This document shows positions 38,225-50,124 of a stretch of DNA of 64,000 bases, piece after piece. How positions within the stretch are numbered: the first letter of the stretch is position 1; every line of letters begins with the position of its first letter. The notes beneath the pieces were generated by a model. That model had not been told where the DNA came from. It saw only the letters and a program-made list of their open reading frames with translations, and made no database searches. The stretch covers positions 13,082,001 through 13,146,000 of the forward strand of contig NC_135774.1 of NCBI RefSeq assembly GCF_028453695.1, given 5' to 3'. Both the position numbers and the translations under genes were made by a program. Origin of the DNA: Augochlora pura. Lineage: Eukaryota > Arthropoda > Insecta > Hymenoptera > Halictidae.

Positions 38225-38848
38225 AAGATTGTGGTTTGGTGTGTCAAAGTAGAGATTTCATTCTTTAAATTGAGCATAAGTAGAGTGATGCACGATTTTT
38301 ATATGAGAAGTTATAGCGGATCAAAGATGACGAATCTTTCTGCTAAGATTTACTGTACTTTTATTTCTGATGTTCAGTGTGCTATTGGTGTTATTAATTT
38401 TGTTACTTGGAATATACTTTCGACGAAATGATTTAGGTTTATTAAAGTATAGACTTCGACCTTTAAAATCAGTGTAGGCGCGTTATTATACGATTTTTTT
38501 AGACGATGTTACAGAAGTTTGAAGATAGGCGATTTTTCGATTAGAATCCAGTGATTTCTTAGTTTTGTCAAGTTTATATCGCTTAAACAAAGATGGTAAT
38601 TAATTTATAACGTTCCTTAGCTGTTTATACAAATTTTAACGCAGTCTTAGTACAATGATCTATAAGAGAAAAGTGTAAGAATAGATGATCTCCTGGCTGG
38701 AATAATTAAAAGACGATTCTCCGCGTCAATTACGCATAGCGCTTCTGGAAACATCAATGCCTCTGACACCTGCACAAGCGATATCTCCTCGCGCGCGCCT
38801 AATTCTTTTCGCAAATTCTCAGCGGCTCTGAACTTCAACGTTGCATTA
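38225..38848 (+). repeat. Duplicated 0.6-kb block, copy 1 (contains two family A units)
   Basis: The block aligns collinearly with 42126-42732. Shared landmarks in order: GATTGTGG, GTGTGTCAAAGT, GAGCATAAGTAGAGTG, CGGATCAAAGATGAC, CCTTTAAAATCAGTGT, TTATACGATTTTTTTAGAC, TTTGAAGATAGGC, GTCTTAGTACAATG, TCTATAAGAGAAAAGTGTAA, AATAGATGATCTCCT, ACAAGCGATRTC, ACGTTGCAT. Over the first 100 aligned bases I count about 17 differences. Two family A cores sit at 38251 and 38452 (201 bp apart); the 3' half (about 38600-38848) is not part of the family A unit. Confidence 0.9.
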
Positions 38849-39415
38849 ATAGCAAAACACCTTTATAAAATCAATTTATTCATTATTTTTACATATCATT
38901 ATCCATTTCTATATTTTTTAAATATTGACGTCGACAACAAATTTTAAAGACTTTAATCTTTAAATCTATAATAATTTATTGCAATACTTTTAATTTACTA
39001 CCAATACTTTAATTTATCGATCAAAACGTGTTCGCCTAGAATAATAACTAAACCAATACATATACGAAAAACAAAGCCACCCTTGTGGTATTAAGAAAAA
39101 TCGTAAAATCGAAGCGCGGACACCGTCTCTCAGATTTCGAGGTTCGAAATGATCTAGTTTCGTCGATCCGATCGCAGGGCGGAGGGCTTGGTTATGGTTC
39201 CGAGGATTTAGATTTCGAGTTCCCCGTGCCGGGAGCGTACCTCGGAACTGGTACCGTCCGCAATCCCGTGTTCCCGCGGCGGTGTTTCGCCGTCGTTCCG
39301 CACGAGCGGCCTGTACAAGATCCCGCGCGGCTGGGAAAAGGTGGCCGACGACGCTATGCCCGCACGTAGGAAGTAAACACGCCGGTACCTGGAACGAGAC
39401 CACGGAAATCGACGA

Positions 39416-39434
39416 CGGCCGGCCGGCCGGCCGG
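39416..39434. repeat. (GGCC)n self-complementary run
   Basis: CGGCCGGCCGGCCGGCCGG, a tandem of GGCC that is also a palindrome. Confidence 0.9.
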
Positions 39435-39894
39435 TTGCGTCCGCCCCAACAAAAAGCAGAAACCGCGGCAACGATAACCCGCGGACGGATGCAACCAGAT
39501 ACACCGGCGCGATAACTGGGAATCGGCGCGGACAAGCGCGCGCGAATCGATTCGCGGCCGTGATAACGCCGCGCGCTGGATTTATGTCGAAACGCGTGAA
39601 ACGTCCGCGACCCTCGGCCAATGATGGAGCACGCGATCGCCGGCTGTCAACCGACCCCGCGAAGTCAATCGGAGTCGCGATCGGCGACCGAAGATAATCT
39701 CATCTCGCGACGGAATCGGAAACTGATGTTTTCTGAGCGGGCGTCTTCGGGAAGACGTGTTTATCTGACGCGTTAACTGTGTGAACTTGCTCGTAATATC
39801 TCATATTAGACTTTAGATCGGGTGAAAATGTTCTATGTTCGTTGTAAGACAATTAATTAATATATTAGTTGAAAGTATCGAGTATGTAAATTAA

Positions 39895-40134
39895 TTCTTT
39901 GCACTCAAAGCTATTTTGACTGTAAATTTGAAGTAATTCTTCTGGCTTATAGTATTTTTATTTTATATGGCAAAGTATATTTTATGCATATGAGATTGAT
40001 TCTTGTGATTGATATCAACAGTTTGACTTATAACAATTTTTTAAATATAAATATTGTTAGTGTAAAAAAATTATTTTTAAACGTAATAAAACAATTTTAT
40101 TGGTACCCTAGTCTCACCACTCAAGTGCAAAGGG
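39895..40134. mobile_element. piggyBac-type TTAA miniature element, copy 2
   Basis: A 240-bp element lies between TTAA at 39891-39894 and TTAA at 40135-40138. The left end TTCTTTGCACTCAAAG and the right end, read in reverse complement as CCCTTTGCACTTGAGT, are inverted repeats matching at about 11 of 16 positions. The interior shares GCTATTTTGACTG, TTTTATATGGCAAAGTA and TTATGCATATGAGATTGA with the copy at 13046-13234. It has no open frame of transposase size, so it is non-autonomous. Both TTAA sites are intact, so this copy is better preserved. Confidence 0.8.
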
Positions 40135-41124
40135 TTAAATTAATATTTAACTACAAGTTAATTATAAGTTAATTTTATATTTAACTATACGTTGAAATTT
40201 ATTCAAATTTGTCAAAGGAAATAAATAATTAAAAATAATCTAACTTCATATTAAATTAATTAAGCCACTAAGAGAATAACTCAATATAAGAAGATAAAGA
40301 GAGTTTCAAAAAATTAAATGCTATTACCATAAGAATTCTGAGCTTCTGTATCGATAAAAATCTGTTAAAAAAATTTCTTCTAATACTAACCTTGATCTTA
40401 AAAATCAAGATGACATTTCTAATACAAAAATATCAAATAGAAAAAATAAACTTGCTCCGTCAAACAATGCCACAAAGCAATCGATAAGAAACCCCGTAAT
40501 TCGACCAGCACTTGGCATAATCGTTTTAACGACCCACCCACGACTTCGATCGAGTATTTTTCTGAAATGGTAGAAAGTCAACCTATCAATATAAAAATCT
40601 CGCATAGATAGATAGATCCACCTGCTACGCGGACCCCACACAGCATTCCGTTCTGCCCCGGAGTCACCGATACGCTTTGGCATTCGGTTTTTAAGTTCCC
40701 ATGCCGCGAGGGGATTAACGCGTACCCATACGGTTTCGCGTCGGACACGAGTCCGCGGCGGCCCCATTATCATTGGATTGCGAATAAACCCATTGGAGCA
40801 ATGGTATATCGGTCCGGGTCTCTCGATATTAAATCCACTTAGCGGTGAAAATCGCGAGCGTACCCGAGATCGTATCGGGGTGGAATTTCTCGGCCGCGAA
40901 ATCGTGTGAATTGTACCTGTCGATCACCGCGCGCGATACATTCGCGCCGTGTCCGATGGGGAATTTCGTTGCGGCGTTACCTATTTTCGGAGCTCGCTAT
41001 GCCACGGAACGAATTTTCGATGCGGTTCTGGCGCAACAGTTGCATTTCCTGATTGGAAACGTTCCCATGTCGAATCTTTTCAATGGAAAGCAGCCTTCCG
41101 TTTCGGACCGCGTTAAAACGGCCG

Positions 41125-41420
41125 CATAAAATCGTGCGGCGAAATCTATGATCTCGTTTTAAATGGGAGACCTCAATCTTCAAAACTATGACAATTAAAG
41201 TCACAGAAAAATTGTTTAATCAACGCAGACACGTTTGAAGTTGTAAGAATGGTTGTAATAGAAATCTATGTTTCAGTGGTCTACTGAAATGGATTTCAAT
41301 CAAACTGTGATAAAGTTGCCGGAAAAAATCGTACAACAAAATTTGTTATCTCATTTTAAAGAAGAAACTTCACTCTTCAAAACAATGATAATTGAAGTCG
41401 CAGAAAAAATTTTTCAACCG
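41125..41420 (-). repeat. Family A, two inverted units
   Basis: AAAATCGTGCGGC (41128) and AAAAAATCGTACAAC (41323) are followed by ATCTCGTTTTAAATGGGAGA or ATCTCATTTTAAAGAAGAAA and then AATTAAAGTC or AATTGAAGTC plus GCAGAAAAA. The period is 198 bp. The orientation is opposite to the neighbouring block at 42126. Confidence 0.85.
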
Positions 41421-42125
41421 TCAAAAATGCATTGAAAGTTGTAAACGTATATGGACTGTATATCTGTATTCTGGTGTTCTATTTAAAAAGATTGATGCTA
41501 CTCAAACTATAGTAAAACGATCAAAATAAAATCGCAGAAAATAACAGATTTATGTACGAAAGGCTTGGAAATGATTTTTTGATGAGGAGAAGCCGCACAC
41601 GAGACCATTATCTGTGTGTCAGCCAATTTTCCGCAGATATCGGGCACCGGTTATTATACCGGTGTTTCTCGGATCGGCCGCGGCGGCACGCACCGTTACG
41701 CGCGCTTTTCACGCCGCATAAAGCCGATCGTTACACGCGCGCCGCGCACCTAACGAACGGCTCGAATGTCCGCCAATGATAAAAGTAATCCCCCGATCTA
41801 GATTACGAGCACAATGGGGACCTCCGGGCGTCTTTCCACGCCGTACGCGTTCGAGCGTACGCACCGCGGCCGCGGCGCGTTCGTATTGTGCCACGATTGC
41901 CAGGAGAAAACGCGGACGGGGACGAGCCGCAGGAAATAAAACCGGTTAGAAAAAATACTGCGCCGAGTTTTCTGCGGGGACTGGTAACGCTTCGGGCGAG
42001 ACAATTTGTGCTTTGCGAACGGTGGAAACACGATTTTCTGCGGTTAGCGTACAATGAGCGCCGCGATGGAGCCTTTGATCTCTCATTTGGTTCTTTTTTT
42101 TTTAACGGAAAAAGAGGTTGCGCCG

Positions 42126-42732
42126 TGATTGTGGCACGGTGTGTCAAAGTGGAGATTTCACCCTTTGAAACGAGCATAAGTAGAGTGCTGTACGATTTTT
42201 GTAGGACTAGTTATAACGGATCAAAGATGACAAAGCTTTTGGCTAAGATTTATTGGACTTTTATTGTTGATATTTAGCGTGCTATTGTTGTTATTAATTT
42301 TGCTACTTGAAAAATACTTTTGGCGAAATTATTTAGGTGTAATGAACTATAGGCTTTGACCTTTAAAATCAGTGTGGGTGCATTATTATACGATTTTTTT
42401 AGACAAAGTTACAGGAGTTTGAAGATAGGCTAGTATTTTTATTAGGATCCAATGGTTTCTTATTATGGTTAAGTTTATATTGCTTAAACAAAGATAGTAA
42501 TTAATTTATAATGTTCTTTAATTGTTAATAAATATTTTAAACGAAGTCTTAGTACAATGGTCTATAAGAGAAAAGTGTAACAATAGATGATCTCCTCGTT
42601 AAAATGACTGATAGACAATTCTTCACGGCAATCACCGAAAGTGCGTCTGGAGACTTCAATGCCTCCGATACTAGCACAAGCGATGTCTTTTCGCGAACTT
42701 TCAGCGTCTCTGAACTTTAACGTTGCATATCA
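42126..42732 (+). repeat. Duplicated 0.6-kb block, copy 2 (contains two family A units)
   Basis: Collinear partner of 38225-38848, starting about 3.9 kb downstream and in the same orientation. Family A cores are at 42153 and 42352 (199 bp apart). The two copies resemble each other more than the two family A units within either copy do, so the whole block was copied after the units had diverged. The left edge sits at the boundary with a GC-rich block ending in AAAAAGAGGTTGCGCC; that boundary differs from copy 1. Confidence 0.9.
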
Positions 42733-43219
42733 ACAATTATAAGTGAGAAGCAACAACTTTAACCATACTATAATTACTAGCCTAAATTTTTAATGCATTT
42801 CGGACATAAAACAAATAACTAAAAGTCCAATACGATTAATAAAATTAAAAAATATTAACACGGTACTTGCACGACACTAAAATTATCGCAGAAAGAATTC
42901 AATTTCAAAGTAATTTCTGCCGCTTGCAGCAAATTTAAAAAATCCTTATTACGCATATACAGTCTAATAATCACGCTATTCCCGTATTATACCCATTTTC
43001 CACAATTCTCGCGAATCGGCAGCATAATCGAGCAGCGCGGAGCAGACCGATCGCGCAGCGGCCGCTCGAAGAGCGAGATCGGTAGCTCACGCATTAACAG
43101 CAAAACACAGAATCGAGCGGTTCTGCCGTTCTCGTTAATAACCGCTATCATGGCAGTTTTTCCTTGTGTTTCTTGCGGTCGCGGCGCTACCGGTCGAAAA
43201 ACCGCATACTTACAAACAC

Positions 43220-43249
43220 CAGCAGCAGCAGCAGCAGCAATAATAATAA
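43220..43249. repeat. (AGC)n followed by (TAA)n
   Basis: About six AGC units run directly into three TAA units. Confidence 0.95.
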
Positions 43250-43301
43250 CACGCGAGCCTGCGCTTGTTCGGTTCGCGTGTGTGCGCCCGTTTAAACGGC
43301 A

Positions 43302-43319
43302 CGCGCGCGCGCGCGCGCG
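43302..43319. repeat. (CG)9 alternating run
   Basis: 18 bp of alternating CG, possible Z-DNA-forming sequence. Confidence 0.95.
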
Positions 43320-43526
43320 GCAGAGAGATTTGCAGAATGTTGATCGATTATCCGGTACGGGGGAGGGGACGTAGCGGGTGATTATCCCCGCGGGTTTAAT
43401 TAATTTTCTCTAATCGCGGTAACGACGTGGCGATCGGTTTTCCAGGGACGGCGGCAGCGCGGCGACACACGGCCCTCGGCGGGCACACGGAAAACCACCG
43501 ATGGCGGCCGACGGACCGAGACAGCG

Positions 43527-43607
43527 GGAGAGAGCAAGAGAGAGAGAGATAAAGAGAGAGAGAGAAGGAGATGAAGAGAGATAAAGAGAGAGAGACAGAG
43601 AGGGAGG
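43527..43607. repeat. (GA)n-rich purine tract
   Basis: About 80 bp of GA repeats with ATAAA and AAGGAGATGA interruptions. GAGATAAAGAGAGAGAGA occurs twice, so part of it is a minor duplication. Confidence 0.95.
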
Positions 43608-44325
43608 CGCCATGCGGAGGCGGAAAATATCGCCTTCTGGCGGAACGGGTTCCTCAGATTAACCCACACAGGCACGCACACACGCGTACACGCGCCGCCG
43701 AGATCGATCTTTTGCGAAACACGGCCAATAATACGTCCACGGAGCACCGTCACGCCACCGGTTCCCTACACATCCGTGCTTGTACCATGAACTCTTACGA
43801 AAATATCGCCATAGAGCCGGTATTATACGAGCCGGCCACCGATACCTGGCGGCGCGGCCTCGCTTTTCAGCGGCGCGGCTAGGTTTAACCAATAAACGAC
43901 CGACCCGTGACAAATCAATTATTACGTTCGCGCCCGTGGAAACTCGAGAAACCAGACGCGAGAAGAATTGTCTGCGGCTTCGTGATCGTCCGATGATCAT
44001 TGTTCACTTGGATGATCGCGGGACTCGCCTGCGTGAACAGACACGCGAACTTTCGATCGCTTTTGTGCCACTCGAGACTGGTTAAAGCACCACAGACGGT
44101 AAACCGTTTTATTCGAATACTATGTTCAGTTATTTTTAAAGCTGATGTATGAATAGACCGTTTAATATTTAATAGTTTTGCATTTGTATTTGTTGCCTAA
44201 GGAAATTTGTTTTAGTTGATCGAAGTGGAATTGAAAAGTCGAGTTAGACGACGTGGAACACTTTCTTCAAGTTATTAAGTTTTGTTTAATTAATTTACAG
44301 ATTTGAGCAGATAATTCTTTTATTC

Positions 44326-44520
44326 ATATACAGGGCGTAGTTAAAAGGTTAATATATAGTTTAGTGGTCCTTTTTTACTAAATAAATCAAACTGTCTTTA
44401 TATAATATGCTCCGTCGTCGATATACAGGCTGCAATCAAAGTGTTATTGTATATTCTAGTATAATTTTTTTACTAAATAAACCAAAGTTTCTTTATACAA
44501 TATATACTACTATATACAGT
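44326..44520 (+). repeat. 95-bp tandem duplication
   Basis: ATATACAGGGCGTAGTTAAA (44326) and ATATACAGGCTGCAATCAAA (44421) begin two copies. Both continue to TTTACTAAATAAAYCAAA at matching offsets (44374 and 44469), then TCTTTATA-AATAT. The start resembles the TACAGGGTG motif common at insect repeat ends, but no full element is visible. Confidence 0.85.
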
Positions 44521-45228
44521 ATAATCTACTTTATACAGAATATACTAATTTATACAGTCACTAAATCACAAAATTGCTCCAGAAATATTTTACCCCCTAA
44601 AATTCTCACTAAAAACTTTGCGCACGAATGCGAAGTGTTTGTAACATAGCATAATTAATTTTAAAAGTATCTTGCATACCAAATTTGTACTTAAAAACTC
44701 AATCTTAAACCTTGAAATAAAATCGTAAATCCAGCGGAAATTGTCTGCTTTCGATTCTGACGCAAACAGGCACAGATACTGTGAGAAACATTCGCGACAC
44801 ATAACTCTCGTTGTTTCAATTTATGTTCGACCCGCACTAATTACCTGTTCGTTGGCCCGATAGTTAACCACCGGCTGGCCGCCGAGAATTAATAAATCAA
44901 CCGGCGATAAAGTGCAAGGATCAGCCGTGAACTCGTCGCTGGTTTCGAATTCTCCCCATCGCCCAAGGTTCCCGGACGTTTTAATAGAATAATCAACGGC
45001 ATAAGCACGAAACGCGTTCGATGGAATTGTTTCGATCTTATAGATAACGCGGTCGTTAATAACAATAATATCAATAATTATCGAATCATCGGCGTTTCGT
45101 CACGGCGATCCGATCCGAGCCGGCGGCGGTTCGTGGGCGGTTTTCGATGCAGATCGAAATCGCGATCAGATTAATTATCACCGTAATCGTATTATCGGCC
45201 GATTTGTCGAGCGTCGGCCGTTTCAATG

Positions 45229-45278
45229 CTCTCCCTTCTCTCTCTCTCTCTCTTTCTCTCTCTGTCTCTCTTTCTCTG
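45229..45278. repeat. (CT)n-rich pyrimidine tract
   Basis: About 50 bp of CT with short TTT and TGT interruptions. Confidence 0.95.
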
Positions 45279-47189
45279 GTCTACGAGGCTGTCTCGAGCC
45301 GCCGACGCGCACGGTGCGTGCCGCTCGTTGCACATTTCGTTGCGTAAACGCATTGCGTCGCGCGCACCACGATTTATGGGGCTCGCGCGGCCCGGCCGGC
45401 TAATCGACGCCCGATATTCCAGGAATCGCGAGACGGACGCGTGGTCGTGCCGTGAGAGACCTTTTCAACGGTGAAAAACTCGGCTGAAATGCCAGCCGAG
45501 CGAAATAAACGCCGCCCTCGAATGGCACTCGCCTTCGTGACCGCGGCGAGCCGATCGCGCGATCGCTCATTCGCCATCGAGGAAGAGTACGCGTTTTTCT
45601 ATGGTTCTCCATGTTTATAAATTTTTCCACGCTTCGATTTTCTCCATCTTATTTTCTAGTTCCTCATTTCACTGCAATTCAGCTTTTTAGACTCCATTTT
45701 GTTTATTTATTGTAGAGTAAATGAAGACGTGTCACGACGACATTTTTATTCGATCACACTTTTCCAGAGTTCGTTTTTCTCTTTATTATAGATTAATCGT
45801 CGAGAAAAATGTCTTAATTTGTCGTTTTTGAGCGATTTAATTTTTCTACTCTTCAATTTTCTATTTATTATTTTTTATTGCAAGCTTTAATATTAATTAT
45901 TGTAGGTTAATTATTTTCAATTTTCTTTGGCTGGATTTTTCTACATTTTATTTTTCTATTTATTGCAGTAGAAGATTGAAAATTGGATTTTTTGTTCATC
46001 ACATTTTGCTCTATGTATCTTTTTACATATTGTATTAATTATACATTCTAAATTGAAGAAGATGTGTTCAATTCTCGCTTATATTCTACCACATTTTTCT
46101 AACCATAATTGTTCCATTAAATATAGACGAGAAAATACAGAAATCGTAATCAACTCTGCTTTTTTAAATCTTGTCAACAACCAAAGAAAATTGCATAAAT
46201 ATTTGCAGTACATAATAACCAATACAATTCCTAAACGCACCTGTTAATTAATCATCGAAGCCAAATAGAACAGTAGCAAATCCTAACCTAAAATTAATAC
46301 GCCATCACGCGACATTAAATTGCACCGTTACAGAAAGCTAAAATCCATTTGCCATTACAAAATGAGACACACCAGTTTCAACCATATATATTACACAATT
46401 CGACATAAACCAGACGGTATAAAAATAACAATAATAATCGCATATCCTCTGGATCAATATTTTACTTCGACCATAAGCTGCCTGGCGATTCGATCTCGCG
46501 TAACATGCATCGAAGTCACCGGCGCGTACTCGAAAACTCTGCGCCTCGGTGCGTGTTACGATCGATATTATTCGTCCATTGCGACACCTTGTACCAGATA
46601 TCGCAGAAAGGTGCTCACGGATCAGATTGCCGTGCGATGGAAAAAAATCGCCTGCCTCGCGCGGACTGGTTAACATTTTCGTATTGTTATTCGTCTAATG
46701 TCTCAATCGTTGCTCGCGAGACTCGGCTAGGCTCGAGAGAAGCCTGTAAAGGAATTCACATGCGAGCGCCGATTACCGGTACGCGTTACCCGTGATTTTC
46801 TGGTCGCATTAAAATACCAACCTCGGCCCTAGACGATAATATTATTAGCCGGCCGGCCATGCCGACACTTATATGCTAAGCAGGTGTCGGGGGAAAAATC
46901 GAGAGTTGAAAAGTTAATCGAAGGCTCGCGCGTTGGAGGATTGCACGGGCAACGTTGCCAGCGGGAAAGTCGTTATGGTATACGGTATACGGTGTCGCTA
47001 TTGCGCGGGGGATCGTTCAATGCACCTGTGCTTGCCACCGGGATGATTGTTCTTTGGTATTTTAGTGCAGATGAGTTGGTTAATGCAGTTGTATGCAGTT
47101 TGATTCGAAGCTGTTTTATTTCTGTCTATAAGTGGGCATTCTATTATTAATTTTACGAATCTGAAGAGTCTTGAAATGCAAGATACAAT

Positions 47190-47890
47190 TAAGGGTCGAA
47201 AAAGTAGAGGCTTCACGCTTTAAAATGAGCTTTGTTAAAGCTTTTTATGATTTTGTTTTATGAAGTTGCAGTAGGTTGAATATCAGCAATTTTTTAACTG
47301 TGATTTAGGGGTATTTTAAATTTACAATATTACTGTACTATTAATATATTTAATTGACCTGATTTGGAAAAATTCTTTGAGGTACGAGTAGGTCTTGTTA
47401 AAGTACAGACTATAGCCTTTAAAATGAGCTAAATTAGATTGTCGTACCATTTTTTTTTGACGAAGTTATACTATTTTTAATATCAAGTATCTTTCGACTA
47501 CGATTTAATAATCGTCATCATTGGTCCACTATGAACATAATTAATTTTTCCGGTCCAAAAAATCTTTCCAAAAAACGACTTAGGTATATCAAAATACACA
47601 CTTTATCCTTTAAAATAAACTAAACTAGATTATCGTCCGATTTTTTTTCACAAAATTAAACTATATCAAAGATGAACAATTTTTCGCCTGCGATTTAGCA
47701 GTTCCTGAATTTATTTCCACCAATCTACTACTAAAAACATTAATCTTACTAGACTAAAAATGCTATTAAAAAAACAATCACGGTACTGAAAAATAAATAC
47801 AGACTTCTCCCTTTAAAACAAGCCTAATTAGACCGCCCTACGAATTATTTCCACGAAATTGCATCAGGTCAAAGTTCGACAACTGTTCAC
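47190..47890 (+). repeat. Family A tandem array, four units
   Basis: Cores at 47209 (GGCTTCACGCTTTAAAATGA), 47409 (GACTATAGCCTTTAAAATGA), 47599 (CACTTTATCCTTTAAAATAA) and 47802 (GACTTCTCCCTTTAAAACAA) are spaced 200, 190 and 203 bp. The rest of the unit is also conserved: AGATTGTCGTACCATTTTTT, GAAGTTATACTAT, TTTCGACTACGATTTA, TTGGTCCACTATGAACAT, GGTCCAAAAAATC, AAAAACGACTTAGGTAT. The array contributes to the family consensus together with 51290-51960. Confidence 0.9.
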
Positions 47891-48710
47891 CTGCCATTCA
47901 TCGCTCTTCCTGTACAATATATTTAACAGAGACTTATTTAATGCATTGAATTCGAATAGCATTGCAACGTCGATTAAGTGCTGCTAATATCGACAGGGAA
48001 TTCGCCGCGGCGATCGCCGATCGATTTCGTCCGAATTTCGACGTCCGTCGTCGCGCATGTCGCGCGGGAGAGCCGCGGAACGTATTAGAAGCGACAGTTT
48101 CACCGTAGCCGACATACGGTACGCGTGTCGTGTCGTAATGGATCGAGAATAATGGCCCTTATCTAGCGCCAACGAGCGTGCTTTAATATGACGAGAAAAT
48201 ATAAGGCTGCCGGTCTCTCTCGATACGATACCGCATGCTGGGCGCGAGCGCGCCGCGGTTTTTTCCCCCCCTCCGCGCCGCCCCGGCAAACGGGCGGCGT
48301 TTCTCACAGCGCGCGAACGCGTTTGCCGCACCGGCAAAAATCCCCTGATTACCCTCTTCGCAGTCCGAGCGAAATTAACGGATAAGCTATTGGGGCTTTA
48401 TTTATCGTCGCGGTATCACTATTTTACTTTCACACTTCGGTGGAGAACCCGCGCGCGCCGGCAACGGAAACCGATTAACCCAGATACCCACATCGGAATA
48501 TACAGTATCCCTCACGTGGCCCACCGTCGATCGTTCCCCCTTCTTTTTTCTTCTTTTCCTTCTTTTTCACTTCTACCCGCCGTCTTCGCTATGGTGTTAC
48601 GCTGCTAACAATACACAATGAGCCTCCGATCAGCCGTGATACTTGGCTGTTTCGAGTCTACTTTGCAACATTTGTTGCACCAGACCGGCCGGGTTGCTTA
48701 ATCCCCACGG

Positions 48711-48727
48711 GGCGGCGGCGGCGGCGT
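48711..48727. repeat. (GGC)n microsatellite
   Basis: Five GGC/GCG units in a GC-rich block. Confidence 0.9.
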
Positions 48728-49845
48728 CGGTTCCCGTATTCAGATCGGCGTTATAGTTCCTTATCAATCTCGATTTCAATCATAACACAATGCCAAGAGG
48801 CTTTGATTATCGAGTATCGCGGACAGGGGCATTCAACGGCGACGCCGACCGTGACTGCTCGATTGTTTTGCTGAAATCCGCGGTCATTAATGCGCGCCAA
48901 ACGGTAAATACGATTGCGCGTTCTCCCGCGCGGAATGAGGAATGGCTCTCGCTTTTGTTACCGGCGATTCTATTACGGATCGATTCGCGAACTACGGGCG
49001 AAGTTCTTGTTCGTCCTGTCTCTGAGAAATGTGTTCTGTCTTGTGTCGATGCGTTAAATTAATTATAAGCGGTTTAAATTAATAGAATTGTATGGACTCG
49101 CGCGGAAAACGCTATTTTAATTCGGTGACAGGGATAATTAAATTAAGGTTATGTGGAGGATATTTATACGAGGTAGAGACTGTTTAAATAAATTGTAAGG
49201 AGCGTAATACAGATGATAATATTTTTTAATAAGTTTTGTAAGTTGTAAATAGCATAGAAATATTTTTAGCTCTACTGACGTCTTTATAGCCTTATCTTTG
49301 ACCTAATCAATTTCTATGGCAATTAAACGCGCAGACTCCCATCGTCAATAATTTTAGTAAATTATAAACAATATAATAATCTTGTTAAAATATTCCAACG
49401 AAGTCTCTATTATTATTTCGTGTACTCATTTTTGTCATAAATAAATATAATCTGAAGTCCACTAATAATTAAGAAGAAATAATGACCTAAGAATTAATAA
49501 AATAGATCCCCAATCATAGAAACAAATTTTATAGTATCGTTGACTTATTTTCAATTAATCAAAAATATAAAACGAACAAATACCGTATTATTCAATTTTT
49601 TTATTTGATACAATTCCTCAACCAAATTTTCATTCCGAAATCTGCAGTTTAGAATTAATATTTGACGACCTGCAATCTGCACGAATATTTTCGCACCGAA
49701 AAATCCCTGCCCTTAATTTCACGGTGTAGAAAGGTTAATCATCCGGATTTATAGCAGAAGAGACTGAATCCGGTGCGGGATTTTTCGCCAGCCGAGTATC
49801 GTTAGCTCATTAAGTATCCTCCTGCCGATACCCGGCAATGATTTA

Positions 49846-49854
49846 CGCCCACGC
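49846..49854 (-). promoter_or_regulatory. Egr/stripe-type zinc-finger site match
   Basis: CGCCCACGC on the plus strand is the exact reverse complement of the Egr-class consensus GCGTGGGCG. Nearby (49745-49980) are TAATTAATT, CACTTAATTT and a TTTATAG motif in a CpG-dense block. One 9-bp match is expected by chance in GC-rich DNA at modest frequency, so functional status is unknown. Confidence 0.3.
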
Positions 49855-50124
49855 GGAGGGTAGTATTTCACGCGTTAAATTGATAATTCGCGCGCGAGCC
49901 GACGATTACCGGTATCCAGCGGCATACTAATTAATTGCGGCTCGATCATTAAATCCCAGCACTTAATTTCGCGCGTGGCTCCCTGAGTTCGGCGATACGC
50001 TCGCGACCTGGAGCATGTCTGTCGCAAGAAAGTAGACACGCCGAACATTAATGCTCGTTTTGCACAATTTTACAGCGCTGTAAACATTTACAGTTCACAT
50101 AGTTCATAACTAAATCTATAATGG

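Larger units (their letters stand above)
34891..39090. other. Noncoding stretch with family B and first copy of the duplicated block
   Basis: The AT-rich family B array (34900-35620) is followed by GC-rich blocks at about 35630-36260 and 37090-38050, with AT-rich DNA at 36290-37080 containing poly-A and T-rich strings. A pyrimidine microsatellite is at 37558-37578 and the duplicated block at 38225-38848. Overlapping forward frames at 37478-37889 (125 and 111 codons) have no domain. Confidence 0.7.
39091..43000. other. Noncoding stretch with miniature element, family A and second copy of the duplicated block
   Basis: GC-rich blocks lie at about 39090-39770, 40460-41160 and 41560-42130. AT-rich DNA holds the TTAA element (39895-40134), family A (41125-41420) and the duplicated block (42126-42732). 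42740-42990 is AT-rich and featureless. The reverse frames 39014-39535 (173 codons) and 39208-39621 overlap each other and forward frames, with no domain, so I do not call genes. Confidence 0.7.
43001..47180. other. Noncoding stretch, microsatellite-rich GC blocks
   Basis: GC-rich blocks lie at about 42990-44100, 44820-45620 and 46440-47060. The first carries four microsatellites within 400 bp (43220-43607). AT-rich DNA at 44100-44810 holds a 95-bp duplication. At 45640-46010, TTATTGTAG-like words (45709, 45897, 45960) hint at an old short-period repeat too decayed to define. Open frames at 43400-44085 are long only where GA repeats and GC-rich DNA lack stops. Confidence 0.7.
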
